Shown: positions 1 to 10,321, counted from the first letter of the stretch. The stretch: 64,000 bases of DNA from Mycobacterium sp. OTB74 (GCF_029892685.1 NZ_JARXVD010000008.1:62001-126000), one strand, 5' to 3'. A program made the numbers and translations. The notes: generated by a model from the sequence alone, not told the origin.

Positions 1-297
1 TTCGGACTAGCCGATGACCAGACCCTGGTCCTCGAATTCACCCCGCCCGAAACCCGCTACTGGAACATCACGCTGGAGAACATCTGGCATGAATGCATCG
101 AGCCCCGACGCCGGCACAGCTCGGTGACCGACAAGGGCGTGGCCGCTGACGCCGACGGCAAAGTCCGGATTGCCATCGGCGCCAAGGATTCCGGGCACGG
201 CCACTGGTTGGACACCGGTGGGCACCGCCGCGGTTTCGTCGTGCTGCGCTGGCTGGACAACCCCGCCGCTCCTGAGGTGAAGGTGACTGTGAAATGA
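1..297 (+). CDS. C-terminal part of a DUF1214-like protein (5' end outside window)
   Basis: Frame 1 is open from the first base to a TGA at 295-297 and encodes about 98 residues. They include YWNITLENIWHECIEP and a GHWLDTGGHRRGFVVLRWLD-like end. Repeated aromatic, His and Gly positions of this kind are typical of DUF1214-family C-termini, which often sit beside sulfotransferase genes in actinobacteria. The stop overlaps the start of the next gene (ATGA), so the two are probably one operon. The family assignment is from memory of the motif; the reading frame itself is clear. Confidence 0.6.
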   Translation, partial: FGLADDQTLVLEFTPPETRYWNITLENIWHECIEPRRRHSSVTDKGVAADADGKVRIAIGAKDSGHGHWLDTGGHRRGFVVLRWLDNPAAPEVKVTVK

Positions 298-1475
298 ACC
301 GCTTCAACCCAGACACCCTGATCGCGCAGGCCTGCGACCAGGCAGGCAGCGACGATTTCGGTGAGCCCGGGGGCTGGCGCGAGAACCTGGAGTTGCTCAC
401 GGAGGGACTGGCCAGCGAAGCCAGACTCAACGATCTGGGCGTCGAGATCGCTCTCATGGACATCGTCAATCCGCTGGTACACAGGCTGCGAATCATGCAG
501 TGGCGCAAGGAAAATCCCGCTGTCCCTGCCACTCCCGTCGAACGGCCCATCTTCATCGTCGGCCAGCCGCGCACCGGAACCACCATCCTGTTCGATCTCC
601 TGGCCCAGGATCCCGCGCTACGACCACCCCTGACGTGGGAGGTTGACGCACCGTGGCCACTGCCGCAGCCGGAGACCTACACCACCGATCCCCGGATCGC
701 GCAGATCCAGGCCAACATCGAGATGTCCGAACAGCTGGTGCCCGGCCTGCTGGCGCACCATCCGATGGGCGCACTGGTCGGGCAGGAATGCGTGCGGATG
801 TCAGCCGGCCAGTTCTGCAGCATGATCTTCTCGGTGCAGTACCGGCTGCCCACGTACTACCGCTGGCTACTACACACCGCCGACCACCGCGACGCGTACC
901 GGTATCACCGGATCTTCTTGCAGCACTTGCAATCCGGAGTTCCGGGCCCGTCCGCACCCACCCAATGGCTGCTGAAGTCACCGGCACATCTGTGGCAGCT
1001 GGACGCCCTGGTCGCCGAATACCCCGACGCAGTGATCGTGCAGACCCACCGCGACCCGCTCAACGTCATCTCGTCCATTGCCGCGCTCACCACCCACCTG
1101 CGCCGACTGGCTTCCGATCACAGTGACATTGCCGAATGCGCGCAGCAGTCGCGCGAAGAGATCATCGCCGGGCTGGAACGTTCGATGAAAGTCCGCGACT
1201 CCGGCGTGCTGACACCGGGTCAGATCATCGATGTCCAGTTCGCCGATTTCATCCGCGACCCGCTCGCCACTATCGGTGACCTGTACGGTGCGCTGGGCCG
1301 CGAGCTCACGCCGGCCACCGAACAGCGCATGCACGATTTCCTCGCCGCCCATCCCGGCGACGGCGGCGGCACACGCTACCGGTGGGCCGACACCGGACTG
1401 GACGCCGGCGAGGTGCGGGCCCAGGTCAGCGGGTACCAGGAGCGCTTCGGTGTGCCGACCGAGGCATTGAGGTAG
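294..1475 (+). CDS. sulfotransferase family protein
   Basis: A 393-aa protein of the actinobacterial sulfotransferase family. Residues about 88-100 hold FIVGQPRTGTTILFD, the PAPS 5'-phosphosulfate binding loop, and WLLKSPAHLWQLDAL and VQTHRDPLNVISS follow at about 220-255 as the second PAPS-binding region. These enzymes transfer sulfate to hydroxyls of lipids, sterols or glycolipids, but the substrate cannot be read here. The ATG overlaps the preceding stop (ATGA), which indicates translational coupling with the DUF1214-like gene. Length is normal and no lesion is seen. Confidence 0.85.
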   Translation: MNRFNPDTLIAQACDQAGSDDFGEPGGWRENLELLTEGLASEARLNDLGVEIALMDIVNPLVHRLRIMQWRKENPAVPATPVERPIFIVGQPRTGTTILFDLLAQDPALRPPLTWEVDAPWPLPQPETYTTDPRIAQIQANIEMSEQLVPGLLAHHPMGALVGQECVRMSAGQFCSMIFSVQYRLPTYYRWLLHTADHRDAYRYHRIFLQHLQSGVPGPSAPTQWLLKSPAHLWQLDALVAEYPDAVIVQTHRDPLNVISSIAALTTHLRRLASDHSDIAECAQQSREEIIAGLERSMKVRDSGVLTPGQIIDVQFADFIRDPLATIGDLYGALGRELTPATEQRMHDFLAAHPGDGGGTRYRWADTGLDAGEVRAQVSGYQERFGVPTEALR

Positions 1476-1493
1476 AGGCCCATTCTCCTATAG

Positions 1494-1510
1494 CGGTAAT
1501 GGTGTTACCG
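1494..1510. promoter_or_regulatory. small dyad upstream of the thioesterase gene
   Basis: CGGTAA and TTACCG form an inverted repeat with a 5-bp spacer, ending 7 bp before the GTG at 1518. Its position and size fit a repressor operator or a hairpin in a very short leader. No regulator can be assigned. Confidence 0.3.
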
Positions 1511-1517
1511 TACGGCC

Positions 1518-1895
1518 GTGAGCGAAGAGCACATCCTGAGCCGGCTGGACTACGTCGAGATCGAGTCAACTGACGACCGCCTCGTCATGGAGATGGACAA
1601 CCGTCCCGATCTGGCCAATGTGCGCGGCGCCCTGCAGGGTGGCGTGGTCGCCACCCTGATCGATATCGCTGCCGGCATCCTGGCGGGCCGGGCCACCGGT
1701 AACGGCTACGACGTCACAACCGCCGACCTCAACATCCATTTCCTGGCGCCGGTCATGGACCGAGCCCGCGCCGAGGCGCGAATCGTGCGGGCCGGTAAAC
1801 GACTGATCGTCACGTCGGTCGATGTCACCGATATCGGCCGGGACCGGTTGGCCGCCCGGGCCACTCTGACCTTCGCCGTCTTGGAACCGCGTTAG
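1518..1895 (+). CDS. PaaI-type hotdog-fold thioesterase
   Basis: A 125-aa protein with the 4HBT/PaaI signature. RGALQGGVVATLIDIAAG corresponds to the hotdog helix with its conserved Gly and Asp, followed by TTADLNIHFLAPV. The family hydrolyses acyl- or aryl-CoA thioesters in the cytosol. The GTG start at 1518 gives the normal length. Its 3' end overlaps the convergent DUF1707 gene by 4 bp. Confidence 0.85.
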   Translation: MSEEHILSRLDYVEIESTDDRLVMEMDNRPDLANVRGALQGGVVATLIDIAAGILAGRATGNGYDVTTADLNIHFLAPVMDRARAEARIVRAGKRLIVTSVDVTDIGRDRLAARATLTFAVLEPR

Positions 1896-2470
1896 CCCTT
1901 GCGGCGCAGCCAGGGCCGCTTCGGGCCGCGGATGTCGACTGATCCGAACGACACCCGGCCCGTGAGGATGACGTGCGGGCTTCCTTCGGCGGGGGCGTCC
2001 TTGCGGTGGTCGCAGGCGCTGCCGACGGCCACTTCGACATCGTCGATGGATGCGCTGGCCCCGTCGGGCAGTCGCAAGTCCAGCGAGCTGAACCGCAGGT
2101 CCAGTTCGATGATCGCGATCGGACCGGCGAACCGGGCCCTGGTCAGGTTCAGGTCGATCGAGCCGACCCGGCGCACCAGGGCCAGCCGGGTGGGCACCAC
2201 CCATTCCCCTTGCCGCTTGAGCGAGCCCATGACGCCGCGCAACTCGACCCGGTCGGTCGCCGCGGACACGATGGCACCTGGTCCGGGTAGGTCACCGACG
2301 AGCACTGCCAGGTCGCTGTGCTGCCGGGCCATGGCCACCAGTGCGGACCGTTCTGAGAACTCGTCCATATCGATCAGTCCGAGTGCCACCGCGTTATGCA
2401 GCCGACGCATGGTGCCGTTGCGGTCGGCATCGGACACGCGCAGCACCGCGATCTCGTCGCCGTTGGTCAT
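1892..2470 (-). CDS. DUF1707 (SHOCT-like) domain protein
   Basis: A 192-aa protein. The N-terminal 60 residues (IAVLRVSDADRNGTMRRL...GLIDMDEFSERSALV) are the DUF1707 module common in actinobacteria. The C-terminal half is a beta-rich region with regularly spaced short hydrophobic strands, resembling LiaF/DUF2154-type domains. No membrane helix is seen, so it is probably cytosolic. It starts 13 bp after the stop of the penicillin-binding lipoprotein gene on the same strand and may be cotranscribed with it. Function unknown. Confidence 0.8.
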   Translation of the reverse strand: MTNGDEIAVLRVSDADRNGTMRRLHNAVALGLIDMDEFSERSALVAMARQHSDLAVLVGDLPGPGAIVSAATDRVELRGVMGSLKRQGEWVVPTRLALVRRVGSIDLNLTRARFAGPIAIIELDLRFSSLDLRLPDGASASIDDVEVAVGSACDHRKDAPAEGSPHVILTGRVSFGSVDIRGPKRPWLRRKG

Positions 2471-2483
2471 CCAACAAGGCTAC

Positions 2484-4298
2484 TCAGACCAGGTAATCGG
2501 GCGGCAGTCCCTTGAACATGTCCCGACACATCCGCACCGCGGTCTCCGAGCCTCCGCCGCCGACGATCAGCGCTGCAAAGGCCAGATCACCGCGGTAGCC
2601 GGCGAACCACGCGTGTGATCCGCCCTGGAACTCCGCCTCGCCGGTCTTGCCCCGGACGTCGCCGTTGCCCCGCAGGTCCTTCGCGGTGCCGTTGGTGACC
2701 ACCAGTTGCATCATCGGCCGCAGGCCGTCGATCATCTTCTCGGTGATCGTGGTGCCAGTACCGGTCACGCTGGTGGGACGGCCTTCGATCAGCTGCGGTA
2801 CCGGGGTCTTGCCGGCCGCCACCGTCGCCGCTGCCAGCGCCATACCGAACGGGCTGACCAGCACCCGGCCCTGGCCGAACCCATCCTCGGTACGTTCGGC
2901 CAGGTTCACCGTCGGCGGGACCTCACCGGTGACGGTGTCGATCCCGGCGACCTGGTAATCCGCGCCGATGCCGTACTGGGCGGCCGCGTTGGTCAGCGCT
3001 CGCGGCGCCATCCGGCTGGCCAGTTCAGCGAAAGTGGTGTTGCAGGAGTTGGCGAACGCCTTGGCCATCGGCACGACACCCAGATCGAACTTGTCGTAGT
3101 TCGGGATGGTCCGGTTGCCGATGTCGATGGTGCCCGGGCAGCCGAGCAGTGTGTTGGGCCCGGCCAGGTCATTTTCGATGGCAGCTCCTGCGGTGACCAT
3201 CTTGAACGTCGATCCGGGCGGGTACAGGCCCATGGTTGCGGTCGGACCGTCGGCGTCGGCCGCGGCATTCTGTGCGACCGCGAGGATTTCACCGGTCGAC
3301 GGCTTGAGCGCCACGATCATCGCCTTGCGGCCCACCATGTTCACCGCATCCTGAGCGGCGTTCTGGACGTTGCGGTCCAGGCTGATGGTTATCGACGGAG
3401 CGGGCTTGCCCGGCACCTCGTTGAGCACGTCCAGATCGGCGCCGTTCTGGTTGACGCTGACCACGCGCCAACCGGGCTGGCCCACCAACTGGTCGGCGAC
3501 CTGCTGCTTGATCTGGTTGACGATCGCCGGCGCGAACCTGTCGTTGGTGGGCACCATCTCCGGCTGTGGGGTGACCACCACTCCGGGCAGCCGGCCGATG
3601 ACCGGGGACACCTTGTCGTTGTCGTCCTTGCGCAGGGTGATCAGGTCCAGCGGCCCGGTCGACGAACTGGCCTGTTCGGCCAGTCGCTGGGCATCCATGG
3701 TGTCGTCGAACGGCCGCAGCGTATCGGCGACCGCACGGGCGGTGGACATCAGATTGCCGGCGGCGGCGCGAGCGTCCAGTGTGAAATGGTAGTGGTACCC
3801 CGGTACCAGTACGTCGGTGCCGCCGAGTTCATTCACCGAGGCTCGGCTGGGTTGGTCGGCGCGCAGCACCATGCTCTGATGCTCACCCAGGTTCGGGTGC
3901 AGATCGGTTGTGCCCCAACGGACTTGCCAATGCCCATCCTGCCGGATCATGTTCAGCTGCCCGGTGTAGGACCAGGTGCGGTCCTTGGGCAGGTGCCAGG
4001 TGTAGCGGTAGGTGACCTTGCCGGTGTCCTGGGTGTACTTGGAACCAAGCACCTGAGCGTCGAGCTTCGTGGCCTGCAGGCCGGCCCAAGCCTGGTTGAT
4101 CGCAGTTCGGGCGTCGTTCGGGCGGTCGGACAGCTCAGCCGCGGCACCGGTGTCTCCCTTGCCCAGTGCCGCGAAGAACGCCTGCGCGGTCGGTTCGGGA
4201 CCATTGGGTTTCGGAGTGCAGCCGGTCATCGCTCCTGCGACTGCCGCGGCCGCCATCAGAGCGGCCGCACGTGTGACGGATGATGTGTACGTTGCCAT
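2484..4298 (-). CDS. penicillin-binding lipoprotein (Rv2864c-type transpeptidase)
   Basis: A 604-aa exported class B-like penicillin-binding protein. The start at 4298 gives a lipoprotein signal peptide ending in a lipobox AMTGC (Cys27); an upstream in-frame start would spoil it. An NTF2/MecA-N-like domain follows, then a dimerisation domain. The transpeptidase domain has SxxK (GSTFK, about residue 360), SxN (SCN, about 418) and KTG (KTGEAE, about 549). It cross-links peptidoglycan at the outer membrane face. Position beside the GNAT gene and ispG matches M. tuberculosis Rv2864c. Confidence 0.92.
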   Translation of the reverse strand: MATYTSSVTRAAALMAAAAVAGAMTGCTPKPNGPEPTAQAFFAALGKGDTGAAAELSDRPNDARTAINQAWAGLQATKLDAQVLGSKYTQDTGKVTYRYTWHLPKDRTWSYTGQLNMIRQDGHWQVRWGTTDLHPNLGEHQSMVLRADQPSRASVNELGGTDVLVPGYHYHFTLDARAAAGNLMSTARAVADTLRPFDDTMDAQRLAEQASSSTGPLDLITLRKDDNDKVSPVIGRLPGVVVTPQPEMVPTNDRFAPAIVNQIKQQVADQLVGQPGWRVVSVNQNGADLDVLNEVPGKPAPSITISLDRNVQNAAQDAVNMVGRKAMIVALKPSTGEILAVAQNAAADADGPTATMGLYPPGSTFKMVTAGAAIENDLAGPNTLLGCPGTIDIGNRTIPNYDKFDLGVVPMAKAFANSCNTTFAELASRMAPRALTNAAAQYGIGADYQVAGIDTVTGEVPPTVNLAERTEDGFGQGRVLVSPFGMALAAATVAAGKTPVPQLIEGRPTSVTGTGTTITEKMIDGLRPMMQLVVTNGTAKDLRGNGDVRGKTGEAEFQGGSHAWFAGYRGDLAFAALIVGGGGSETAVRMCRDMFKGLPPDYLV

Positions 4299-4515
4299 TG
4301 GGGCTGATGTTAAGAACTTGCCGCACCAAACCGGCGGAGGCGCACCGAGACCGGTCCGTGCAGAATCCGAGACACCGTCGAGATGTCCGAGAACGCCGCG
4401 CAGGTGGGCCGTCTGAGGACACGTTCCCAAAGCTCGCCAGGCATATCGGATTACCCACAGAGCAGCCGGACCTTCGTAGAATTCAATGGATTACGGGTGC
4501 GCCGACGAAATAGCG

Positions 4516-5370
4516 TCAGTCCAGCAGAACCGTTGCGAACGTCCCGACCTGGGTGAATCCGATACGCCGATAGGTCGCCCGGGCCGGGACGTTGAAATCG
4601 TTGACGTACAGGCTGGCTATCCGTCCGCTGTGCAGCACCGCGGACGCAAGCGTCGCGGTCCCGGCCAGCCCCAGCCCGCGTCCACGCCAATCCGGGTGCA
4701 CCCAGACGCCCTGAATCTGGCCGACTTGAGCGGTCTGCGCGCCGATCTCGGCCTTGAACACCACCCGGCCATGCTCGAAACGAGCCCACGCTCGGCCACT
4801 GGCGATCAGTGCCGCCAATCGCCGACGGTAGCCACGACCGCCGTCGCCTATCCGTGGGTCGACCCCGACCTCACCGATGAACATCTCCACGGCCGCCACC
4901 AGATATGCGTCGAGTTCGTCCATCCGAACCTGCCGTACCGCCGCGTCGATCGGACACCGCGGCGCTTCGGTGAGCGTCAGAAGCGGTTGGCAGTCGCGTA
5001 CCTCGCGGGCCGGACCCCACGACGGGACCAGTTGCTGCCACATGGGCAGCACCAGTTCGGCCCGACCCACCAGCGAGGAACAGCGGCGCGGCGCGCTCAC
5101 GACCTTGTCGGCGAACACCATCATGTCGGTGGTGGTGCCACGCATCGGAACCAGGTTCACCCCGGCAAAGCACAACGAATCGGCGGGCCTGTTGCGCGTC
5201 CACAGCTCACCGCCGATGGTCACCGGATCCAGTCCGTGGTCACCCACTCGTGCGGCAACCATGCACGTGCCCACCGGATCTTCGTCGAAAACCTGCTGAA
5301 CCTGCGCAATATCGCGCACCACCGAGATCCGGCGTGCATCAGCGATCCGGAACAGCGGAGGAGCCGACAT
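4516..5370 (-). CDS. GNAT family N-acetyltransferase (Rv2867c-type)
   Basis: A 284-aa protein. The N-terminal 150 residues resemble the DUF4081 domain that precedes GNAT in actinobacteria. The C-terminal GNAT core has GVWVHPDWRGRGLGLAG (about 218-234), the acetyl-CoA binding loop, and ends in the usual YRRIGF strand. The acceptor is unknown. It lies between ispG and the penicillin-binding lipoprotein, as Rv2867c does. The 217-bp gap to the lipoprotein gene shows no further ORF with coding character and probably holds that gene's promoter. Confidence 0.88.
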   Translation of the reverse strand: MSAPPLFRIADARRISVVRDIAQVQQVFDEDPVGTCMVAARVGDHGLDPVTIGGELWTRNRPADSLCFAGVNLVPMRGTTTDMMVFADKVVSAPRRCSSLVGRAELVLPMWQQLVPSWGPAREVRDCQPLLTLTEAPRCPIDAAVRQVRMDELDAYLVAAVEMFIGEVGVDPRIGDGGRGYRRRLAALIASGRAWARFEHGRVVFKAEIGAQTAQVGQIQGVWVHPDWRGRGLGLAGTATLASAVLHSGRIASLYVNDFNVPARATYRRIGFTQVGTFATVLLD

Positions 5371-5435
5371 CTCCTGAGACCTTCTACCTGAACCTGATGG
5401 GGACTCGTGTGGTGACCATGATCACAAGGCCGTGT

Positions 5436-6629
5436 TCAGCTTACGGTCACAACGGGTGATCCCGCCGTTGTACCTCGCGAGTCTTGATCGGCGGACTGCT
5501 CCGCGGCGATCCGCATGGCTTCCTCTATCAGGGTCTCGACGATCTTCGATTCGGGCACGGTCTTGATGACCTCGCCGCGAACGAATATCTGCCCCTTGCC
5601 ATTTCCGGATGCCACACCCAGGTCGGCCTCGCGCGCCTCGCCTGGTCCGTTCACGACGCAGCCCATGACCGCGACCCGCAGCGGCACATCCAAGCCGTCC
5701 AGTCCGGCCGAAACCTCGTTGGCCAACCGGTAGACATCGACCTGGGCCCGGCCGCACGACGGGCAGGACACGATCTCCAGACCACGCGGCCGCAGGTTGA
5801 GGGATTCGAGGATCTGGGTGCCGACCTTGACTTCTTCGACCGGCGGAGCCGACAACGAGACCCGGATTGTGTCCCCGATACCCCGCGACAGCAGAGCCCC
5901 GAATGCGACTGCGGACTTGATGGTGCCCTGGAACGCCGGACCGGCCTCGGTGACGCCGAGATGCAGCGGGTAATCGCACTGCGCGGCCAGCTGCTCGTAC
6001 GCCTCGACCATGATCACGGGGTCGTTGTGCTTGACGCTGATCTTGATGTCGCCGAAGCCGTGTTCCTCGAACAGGCTGGCTTCCCACAGCGCCGACTCGA
6101 CGAGCGCCTCCGGGGTGGCCTTGCCGTATTTGTCCATGAACCGCTTGTCCAGTGAGCCGGCGTTGACCCCGATCCGGATCGGAATGCCGGCGTCTCCGGC
6201 GGCCTTGGCGACCTCCTTGACCCGACCGTCGAACTCCTTGATGTTGCCCGGGTTGACGCGCACCGCGGCACATCCGGCATCAATGGCCGCGAAGATGTAC
6301 TTGGGCTGGAAGTGAATATCGGCGATCACCGGGATCTGGCTGTGCCGGGCGATTTCAGCGAGCGCGTCGGCGTCTTCCTGACGCGGACAGGCCACCCGGA
6401 CGATGTCGCAGCCGGCCGCGGTCAGCTCGGCGATCTGCTGCAGCGTGGAGTTGACGTCGTGCGTCTTGGTGGTGCACATCGACTGCACCGCAATCGGGTA
6501 GTCACTGCCGACGCCGACGTCGCGCACCATGAGCTGACGGGTCTGCCGGCGCGGGGCCAGCGTCGCCACGGCCGGCTGCCCCTCTTCCGGGCTCGAACCC
6601 ACACCCGGGATTCCCAAACCTACGGACAT
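5436..6629 (-). CDS. ispG: 4-hydroxy-3-methylbut-2-enyl-diphosphate synthase
   Basis: A 397-aa iron-sulfur enzyme of the MEP isoprenoid pathway that converts ME-cPP to HMBPP. The TIM-barrel half carries VAVQSM-type and VRVNPGNIK motifs. The C-terminal half has the three cluster cysteines in CPSCGR and CVVNGPGEA. It follows rip1 and dxr on the same strand with a 9-bp gap to rip1, so two MEP-pathway genes flank the site-2 protease in one operon, the conserved mycobacterial arrangement. Confidence 0.97.
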   Translation of the reverse strand: MSVGLGIPGVGSSPEEGQPAVATLAPRRQTRQLMVRDVGVGSDYPIAVQSMCTTKTHDVNSTLQQIAELTAAGCDIVRVACPRQEDADALAEIARHSQIPVIADIHFQPKYIFAAIDAGCAAVRVNPGNIKEFDGRVKEVAKAAGDAGIPIRIGVNAGSLDKRFMDKYGKATPEALVESALWEASLFEEHGFGDIKISVKHNDPVIMVEAYEQLAAQCDYPLHLGVTEAGPAFQGTIKSAVAFGALLSRGIGDTIRVSLSAPPVEEVKVGTQILESLNLRPRGLEIVSCPSCGRAQVDVYRLANEVSAGLDGLDVPLRVAVMGCVVNGPGEAREADLGVASGNGKGQIFVRGEVIKTVPESKIVETLIEEAMRIAAEQSADQDSRGTTAGSPVVTVS

Positions 6630-6638
6630 CGCTGTCTC

Positions 6639-7871
6639 CTATTGGAAGATTTTGATCGGATTGACCAGGTCGGCGGTCACAGTGAGCAGCATGTACACAC
6701 CCATGACCGCCAGGACCAGGTAGGTGGCGGGCATGAGTTTGATGTAGTTCACCGGGGCTGCGGCGACTTTGCCGCGGGCCGCCCGAATCATGTTGCGCAA
6801 CTTCTCGAATGTCGCGACGGCGATGTGGCCGCCGTCCAGAGGCAGCAGCGGAATCAGGTTCACTGCGCCCAGCACAAAGTTCAGCTGAGCCAGGAAGAAC
6901 CAGAACAGCACCCACATTCCGTGGTCGACGGCGTCGCCGCCGATGATGCTGGCCCCCACCACACTGATCGGGGTTTCCTTGTCCCGCTCGCCGCCGGCGA
7001 TCGAATGCACCAGCGCGCCGAACTTGCTGGGAATCTTGGCCAGCGACTTGGCCAGCGCCACGGACAGATCACCGGTGAAGCGGAACGTCGCCGGCACCGC
7101 CGAGACGGGGCTGTAGCGGGTCAGGCCGGGCGCCTCGGCGGCAGTGACGCCGATGGCCCCGACGTTGGCCGCCGTCGCCGAGTCCTTGCTGGTAAAGCGT
7201 TGTGTCTGTTCGACGTTCACGGTGGTGGTGGACGTCTGACCACCCCGCCGATAGGTGACCTGCACCGGGCCATCGAGCTTGCGGATGGCGGCGGCCATGT
7301 CCTCAAAGGTGGTCACCGGCGTATCGCCGACCTTGGTGACGGTGTCGCCGGACTTCAGACCGGCAGCTGCGGCCGGACCGGCGCCGGGATGGGGGCACGG
7401 ACCGAACGGGTCGTTCCCGGTGTGGGTGACTTGCGGTGCTACACAAGCGGTTTGGCCGATGACCGCGGCCGGCGGGTGCAGGCTGGGCAGGCCGAAGGCC
7501 ATCGCGATGCCGTAGATCAGGATAAGGCCGACGACGAAGTTCATGGCCGGGCCGGCGAACAGCACCGCGACCCGCTTCCACACCTTCTGGCGGTACATCG
7601 CGTAGGGAAGGTCCGCGGGGTCGATCTCATCGATCGAGGTCATGCCGGCAATGTCGCAGAACCCGCCCAACGGCACGGCCTTGAGGCCGTATTCGGTCGA
7701 GCCGAGGCGGTTGGGCCGGCGGGTGGACCACAGCGTCGGCCCGAAGCCCACGAAGTAGCGACGCACCTTCATCCCCGTGGCCCGGGCCATCCACATGTGG
7801 CCGCACTCATGCAGCGCCACCGACACCAGAATGCACACCGCAAATGCGAGTACGCCGATCACAAACATCAT
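6639..7871 (-). CDS. rip1: site-2 protease (regulated intramembrane proteolysis)
   Basis: A 410-aa integral membrane zinc metalloprotease (Rv2869c). The zinc motif HECGH lies in the first membrane segment (residues 21-25) and the LPLDGGHI motif in a C-terminal segment gives the third ligand. A PDZ domain ([15 protein letters not shown]) lies between. It cleaves anti-sigma factors and other membrane substrates within the bilayer. The start overlaps the dxr stop by 4 bp, indicating coupling. Confidence 0.96.
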   Translation of the reverse strand: MMFVIGVLAFAVCILVSVALHECGHMWMARATGMKVRRYFVGFGPTLWSTRRPNRLGSTEYGLKAVPLGGFCDIAGMTSIDEIDPADLPYAMYRQKVWKRVAVLFAGPAMNFVVGLILIYGIAMAFGLPSLHPPAAVIGQTACVAPQVTHTGNDPFGPCPHPGAGPAAAAGLKSGDTVTKVGDTPVTTFEDMAAAIRKLDGPVQVTYRRGGQTSTTTVNVEQTQRFTSKDSATAANVGAIGVTAAEAPGLTRYSPVSAVPATFRFTGDLSVALAKSLAKIPSKFGALVHSIAGGERDKETPISVVGASIIGGDAVDHGMWVLFWFFLAQLNFVLGAVNLIPLLPLDGGHIAVATFEKLRNMIRAARGKVAAAPVNYIKLMPATYLVLAVMGVYMLLTVTADLVNPIKIFQ

Positions 7872-9025
7872 CGGGCGGGCACTACCTCCTGTGTGATGGT
7901 GCGCCGTGCCCGGTCCCGGGCCCAGTCCTGCGCATCCAGTACATCTTCCACGGTAGCCGGTTCAGCGGCCCACTGATCTGCAGCGCCCAGCACATGGGTG
8001 ACGGTTCGCACGATCGCCGGGAACTGGATACGGCCCTTTAAGAACGCATCAGCGGCTTCCTCGTTGGCGGCGTTGTACACCGCAGTGAGGCAACCGCCTC
8101 GTGTCCCGGCCTCTCGAGCCAACCGCACAGCCGGGAACACGTCGTCGTCGAGCGGCTCGAATTCCCAGGTAGAAGCGGTGGTCCAGTCGCACGCTGCCGC
8201 TGCGCCGGGCACCCGGGCCGGCCAACCAAGGGCCAACGCGATGGGCAACTTCATGTCCGGCGGGCTGGCCTGCGCCAGCGTGGACCCGTCGGTGAAGGTG
8301 ACCATCGAGTGCACGATGGATTGCGGGTGCACCACCACCTCGATGCGGTCGTAATCGATGCCGAACAGCAGGTGGGTCTCGATGAGCTCGAGGCCTTTGT
8401 TCACCAGAGACGCCGAGTTCAGGGTGTTCATCGGCCCCATCGACCAGGTGGGATGGGCGCCGGCCTGCTCAGGGGTGACGTCTTCCAGATCGAGGGTCGA
8501 CCAGCCACGGAACGGGCCGCCCGAGGCGGTCAGCACCAGCTTGGCAACCTCGTCGCCGGTTCCGCCGCGCAGGCACTGGGCGAGCGCCGAGTGCTCCGAG
8601 TCCACTGGCACGATCTGCCCGGGCTGTGCCGCCTTGAGCACCAGCGGCCCGCCTGCGACCAGGGACTCTTTGTTCGCCAATGCCAACCTGGCGCCAGATT
8701 CCAGGGCGGCCAGCGTCGGTTTCAGGCCGAGGGCTCCGACCAGCGCATTGAGCACGACGTCGGCATCGGTGTCCTGGACCAGCCGAGTTGCCGCATCCGG
8801 CCCGGCGTAAGGCGCCCCGATTTTCTGGGCCGCTGCCGCGTCGGCGACTGCAACGTTGGTCACGCCCGTCTCGGCGCGTTGGGCGGCCAGCAATTCGGCG
8901 TTACCGCCGCCGGCCGCCAGGCCAACCACCTCAAACCGGTCGGGGTTGGCGGCGATCACCTCCAGGGCCTGGGTACCGATCGACCCGGTACTGCCCAGGA
9001 TCAGGACGCGCAGCCGCTCACTCAC
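7868..9025 (-). CDS. dxr: 1-deoxy-D-xylulose 5-phosphate reductoisomerase
   Basis: A 385-aa NADPH-dependent enzyme that commits carbon to the MEP pathway. The N-terminal Rossmann motif is [10 protein letters not shown], the active-site SEHSALAQC lies near residue 190, and NKGLELIE follows. I chose the GTG at 9025 ([14 protein letters not shown]) because residues further upstream look non-coding; this is shorter than the annotated M. tuberculosis protein. First gene of the dxr-rip1-ispG operon and divergent from the DUF2631 gene. Confidence 0.95.
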   Translation of the reverse strand: MSERLRVLILGSTGSIGTQALEVIAANPDRFEVVGLAAGGGNAELLAAQRAETGVTNVAVADAAAAQKIGAPYAGPDAATRLVQDTDADVVLNALVGALGLKPTLAALESGARLALANKESLVAGGPLVLKAAQPGQIVPVDSEHSALAQCLRGGTGDEVAKLVLTASGGPFRGWSTLDLEDVTPEQAGAHPTWSMGPMNTLNSASLVNKGLELIETHLLFGIDYDRIEVVVHPQSIVHSMVTFTDGSTLAQASPPDMKLPIALALGWPARVPGAAAACDWTTASTWEFEPLDDDVFPAVRLAREAGTRGGCLTAVYNAANEEAADAFLKGRIQFPAIVRTVTHVLGAADQWAAEPATVEDVLDAQDWARDRARRTITQEVVPAR

Positions 9026-9207
9026 CCCTCTATTGTGCCGCCTTCGCCTAATCGGTTCAGCCACTACCGGGGCTAACCCCGAGTCCTTCTTCCGATGAAT
9101 CCGCGCACTGCGCGTTCGCACCACACCACCATCGGTTGACACCCGACCTACGACCGAACGTCGTATGCGAGAATGACCGCAATCCACCGGATCACTAAGG
9201 AGAAGCC

Positions 9208-9462
9208 GTGGCCACCACCGAGGTCGAGCGACACACCGGCGTCGATGTCGAGGACGTACCGTCCGCCGAATGGGGCTGGTCGAAGATGAATTACCTGGTG
9301 ATTCAGATCGGCGGCATTCTCTCGGCCCTGTTCTTGCTGCTCATGCTGCGCGGCAACCATGTCGGCCACGTCGAGGACGCGTGGCTCATCGGGTTCGCCA
9401 TTCTGATCTTCGTGATCGTCATCCGCAGCTGGTGGCTGCGCCGCCGCGGCTGGATTCGCTAG
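9208..9462 (+). CDS. DUF2631 small membrane protein
   Basis: An 84-aa protein with a short acidic N-terminus, two hydrophobic segments ([19 protein letters not shown] and [15 protein letters not shown]) and a positively charged C-terminal tail, the DUF2631 layout. GTG start with an AAGGAGAA ribosome-binding site 5 bp upstream. It is divergent from dxr and followed at once by a strong terminator, so it is monocistronic. Function unknown; likely a plasma membrane protein. Confidence 0.85.
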   Translation: MATTEVERHTGVDVEDVPSAEWGWSKMNYLVIQIGGILSALFLLLMLRGNHVGHVEDAWLIGFAILIFVIVIRSWWLRRRGWIR

Positions 9463-9479
9463 CCCCCCAAACAACGAAG

Positions 9480-9515
9480 AACCGGCACCCCCAACTGGAG
9501 GTGCCGGTTTTTTTG
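9480..9515 (+). terminator. rho-independent terminator after the DUF2631 gene
   Basis: Arms ACCGGCACC and GGTGCCGGT with a 10-nt loop are followed by a run of eight T. It ends the DUF2631 transcript and may also serve the convergent gene at 9522-10118. Confidence 0.9.
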
Positions 9516-9521
9516 TACGTC

Positions 9522-10118
9522 TCAGCCGACCGGGCTCAAATCTGGTCCCTCGGCCGGATACCACAGCGCGCAGCTGTAGAACTCCTCTGCCAAATCAACC
9601 GCAACACAAGGGGATCCAGCAGCCACCAGCGCTTGCGACTTGAACGCCTTGGCCGCCCCGCTCATCTGGTGGCGCATCGGCGCGATCCTGCCCGCCAGCG
9701 CACCCTGCTGCGCAGGCGCCCAGCCCCAGACCGTCAATTCCATGGCACCCCGCTCGGCGGCCCGCACCACACTGGCGCGCAGGGACTTGTCGGAGTCCAG
9801 CAGATCGGCCGGGATCGCCAACGCTGCCGGGTTGGACTGCACCAACGTGATCGGATCGGTTCCCGCGGGCACGGTACGCACCCCCAGCACGTGCAACGGA
9901 AGCACCTCATCGGAATCGGTGAGCAGCACGCTCACCTTCCAGCCCGCCCGCACCCGGTCGCACAACCAGCCACCGGCAGCGCGCACGGTGTCCTCTCCAG
10001 TGCGGGCAATGACCGTCAGGTCGTACTCCAAAAGGCTTGCGGCAGAATGCCTCACCCCTACACCGCGGCGGTCATCGCCAACCACTTGGCTGTCGATATC
10101 GGAGGTGTGTGCGGTCAT
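9522..10118 (-). CDS. conserved hypothetical protein
   Basis: A 198-aa cytosolic protein with no membrane segment or signal peptide. It contains a hydrophobic-strand and helix pattern (YDLTVIARTGEDTVRAAGGWLCDR, then VSVLL) but no catalytic motif I recognise. The start at 10118 (MTAHTSD) was preferred to an upstream in-frame start. It is convergent with DUF2631 across the terminator and marks the last backbone-like gene before the catabolic island. Confidence 0.65.
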   Translation of the reverse strand: MTAHTSDIDSQVVGDDRRGVGVRHSAASLLEYDLTVIARTGEDTVRAAGGWLCDRVRAGWKVSVLLTDSDEVLPLHVLGVRTVPAGTDPITLVQSNPAALAIPADLLDSDKSLRASVVRAAERGAMELTVWGWAPAQQGALAGRIAPMRHQMSGAAKAFKSQALVAAGSPCVAVDLAEEFYSCALWYPAEGPDLSPVG

Positions 10119-10262
10119 GGTGTCACTTCCTTCCGTACGGGCACATACCGATAACCCCAATAGCCGCCAACTGCCTCACCATTTACTTATTGGGACCGCA
10201 GTGCTGGCGTCATGCCCGTCGACACCCAGCCCGATCGGTGTGACGCGACCTAGTTCACAGCG

Positions 10263-10286
10263 TGACATTTCTAATCGAATCTGTAA
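10263..10286. promoter_or_regulatory. TKACA-N14-TGTMA motif, copy 1
   Basis: TGACA, 14 bp, TGTAA, followed by AGC. It is one of eight copies in the island. Here the start codon (10322) is 35 bp downstream, farther than in the other copies. Confidence 0.6.
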
Positions 10287-10321
10287 AGCTTGAGTTTGAC
10301 CACCAACGGAGAGGATCGACC

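Noticed and set aside
2706..4283. 525-codon open frame antisense to the penicillin-binding lipoprotein gene
   Set aside because: High-GC shadow frame; the minus strand carries all catalytic motifs and a lipobox, and the plus frame shows no domain.
6312..7976. 554-codon open frame antisense to rip1 and ispG
   Set aside because: Shadow of two well-conserved genes; rich in His/Arg/Gly, as expected from antisense third-position GC.
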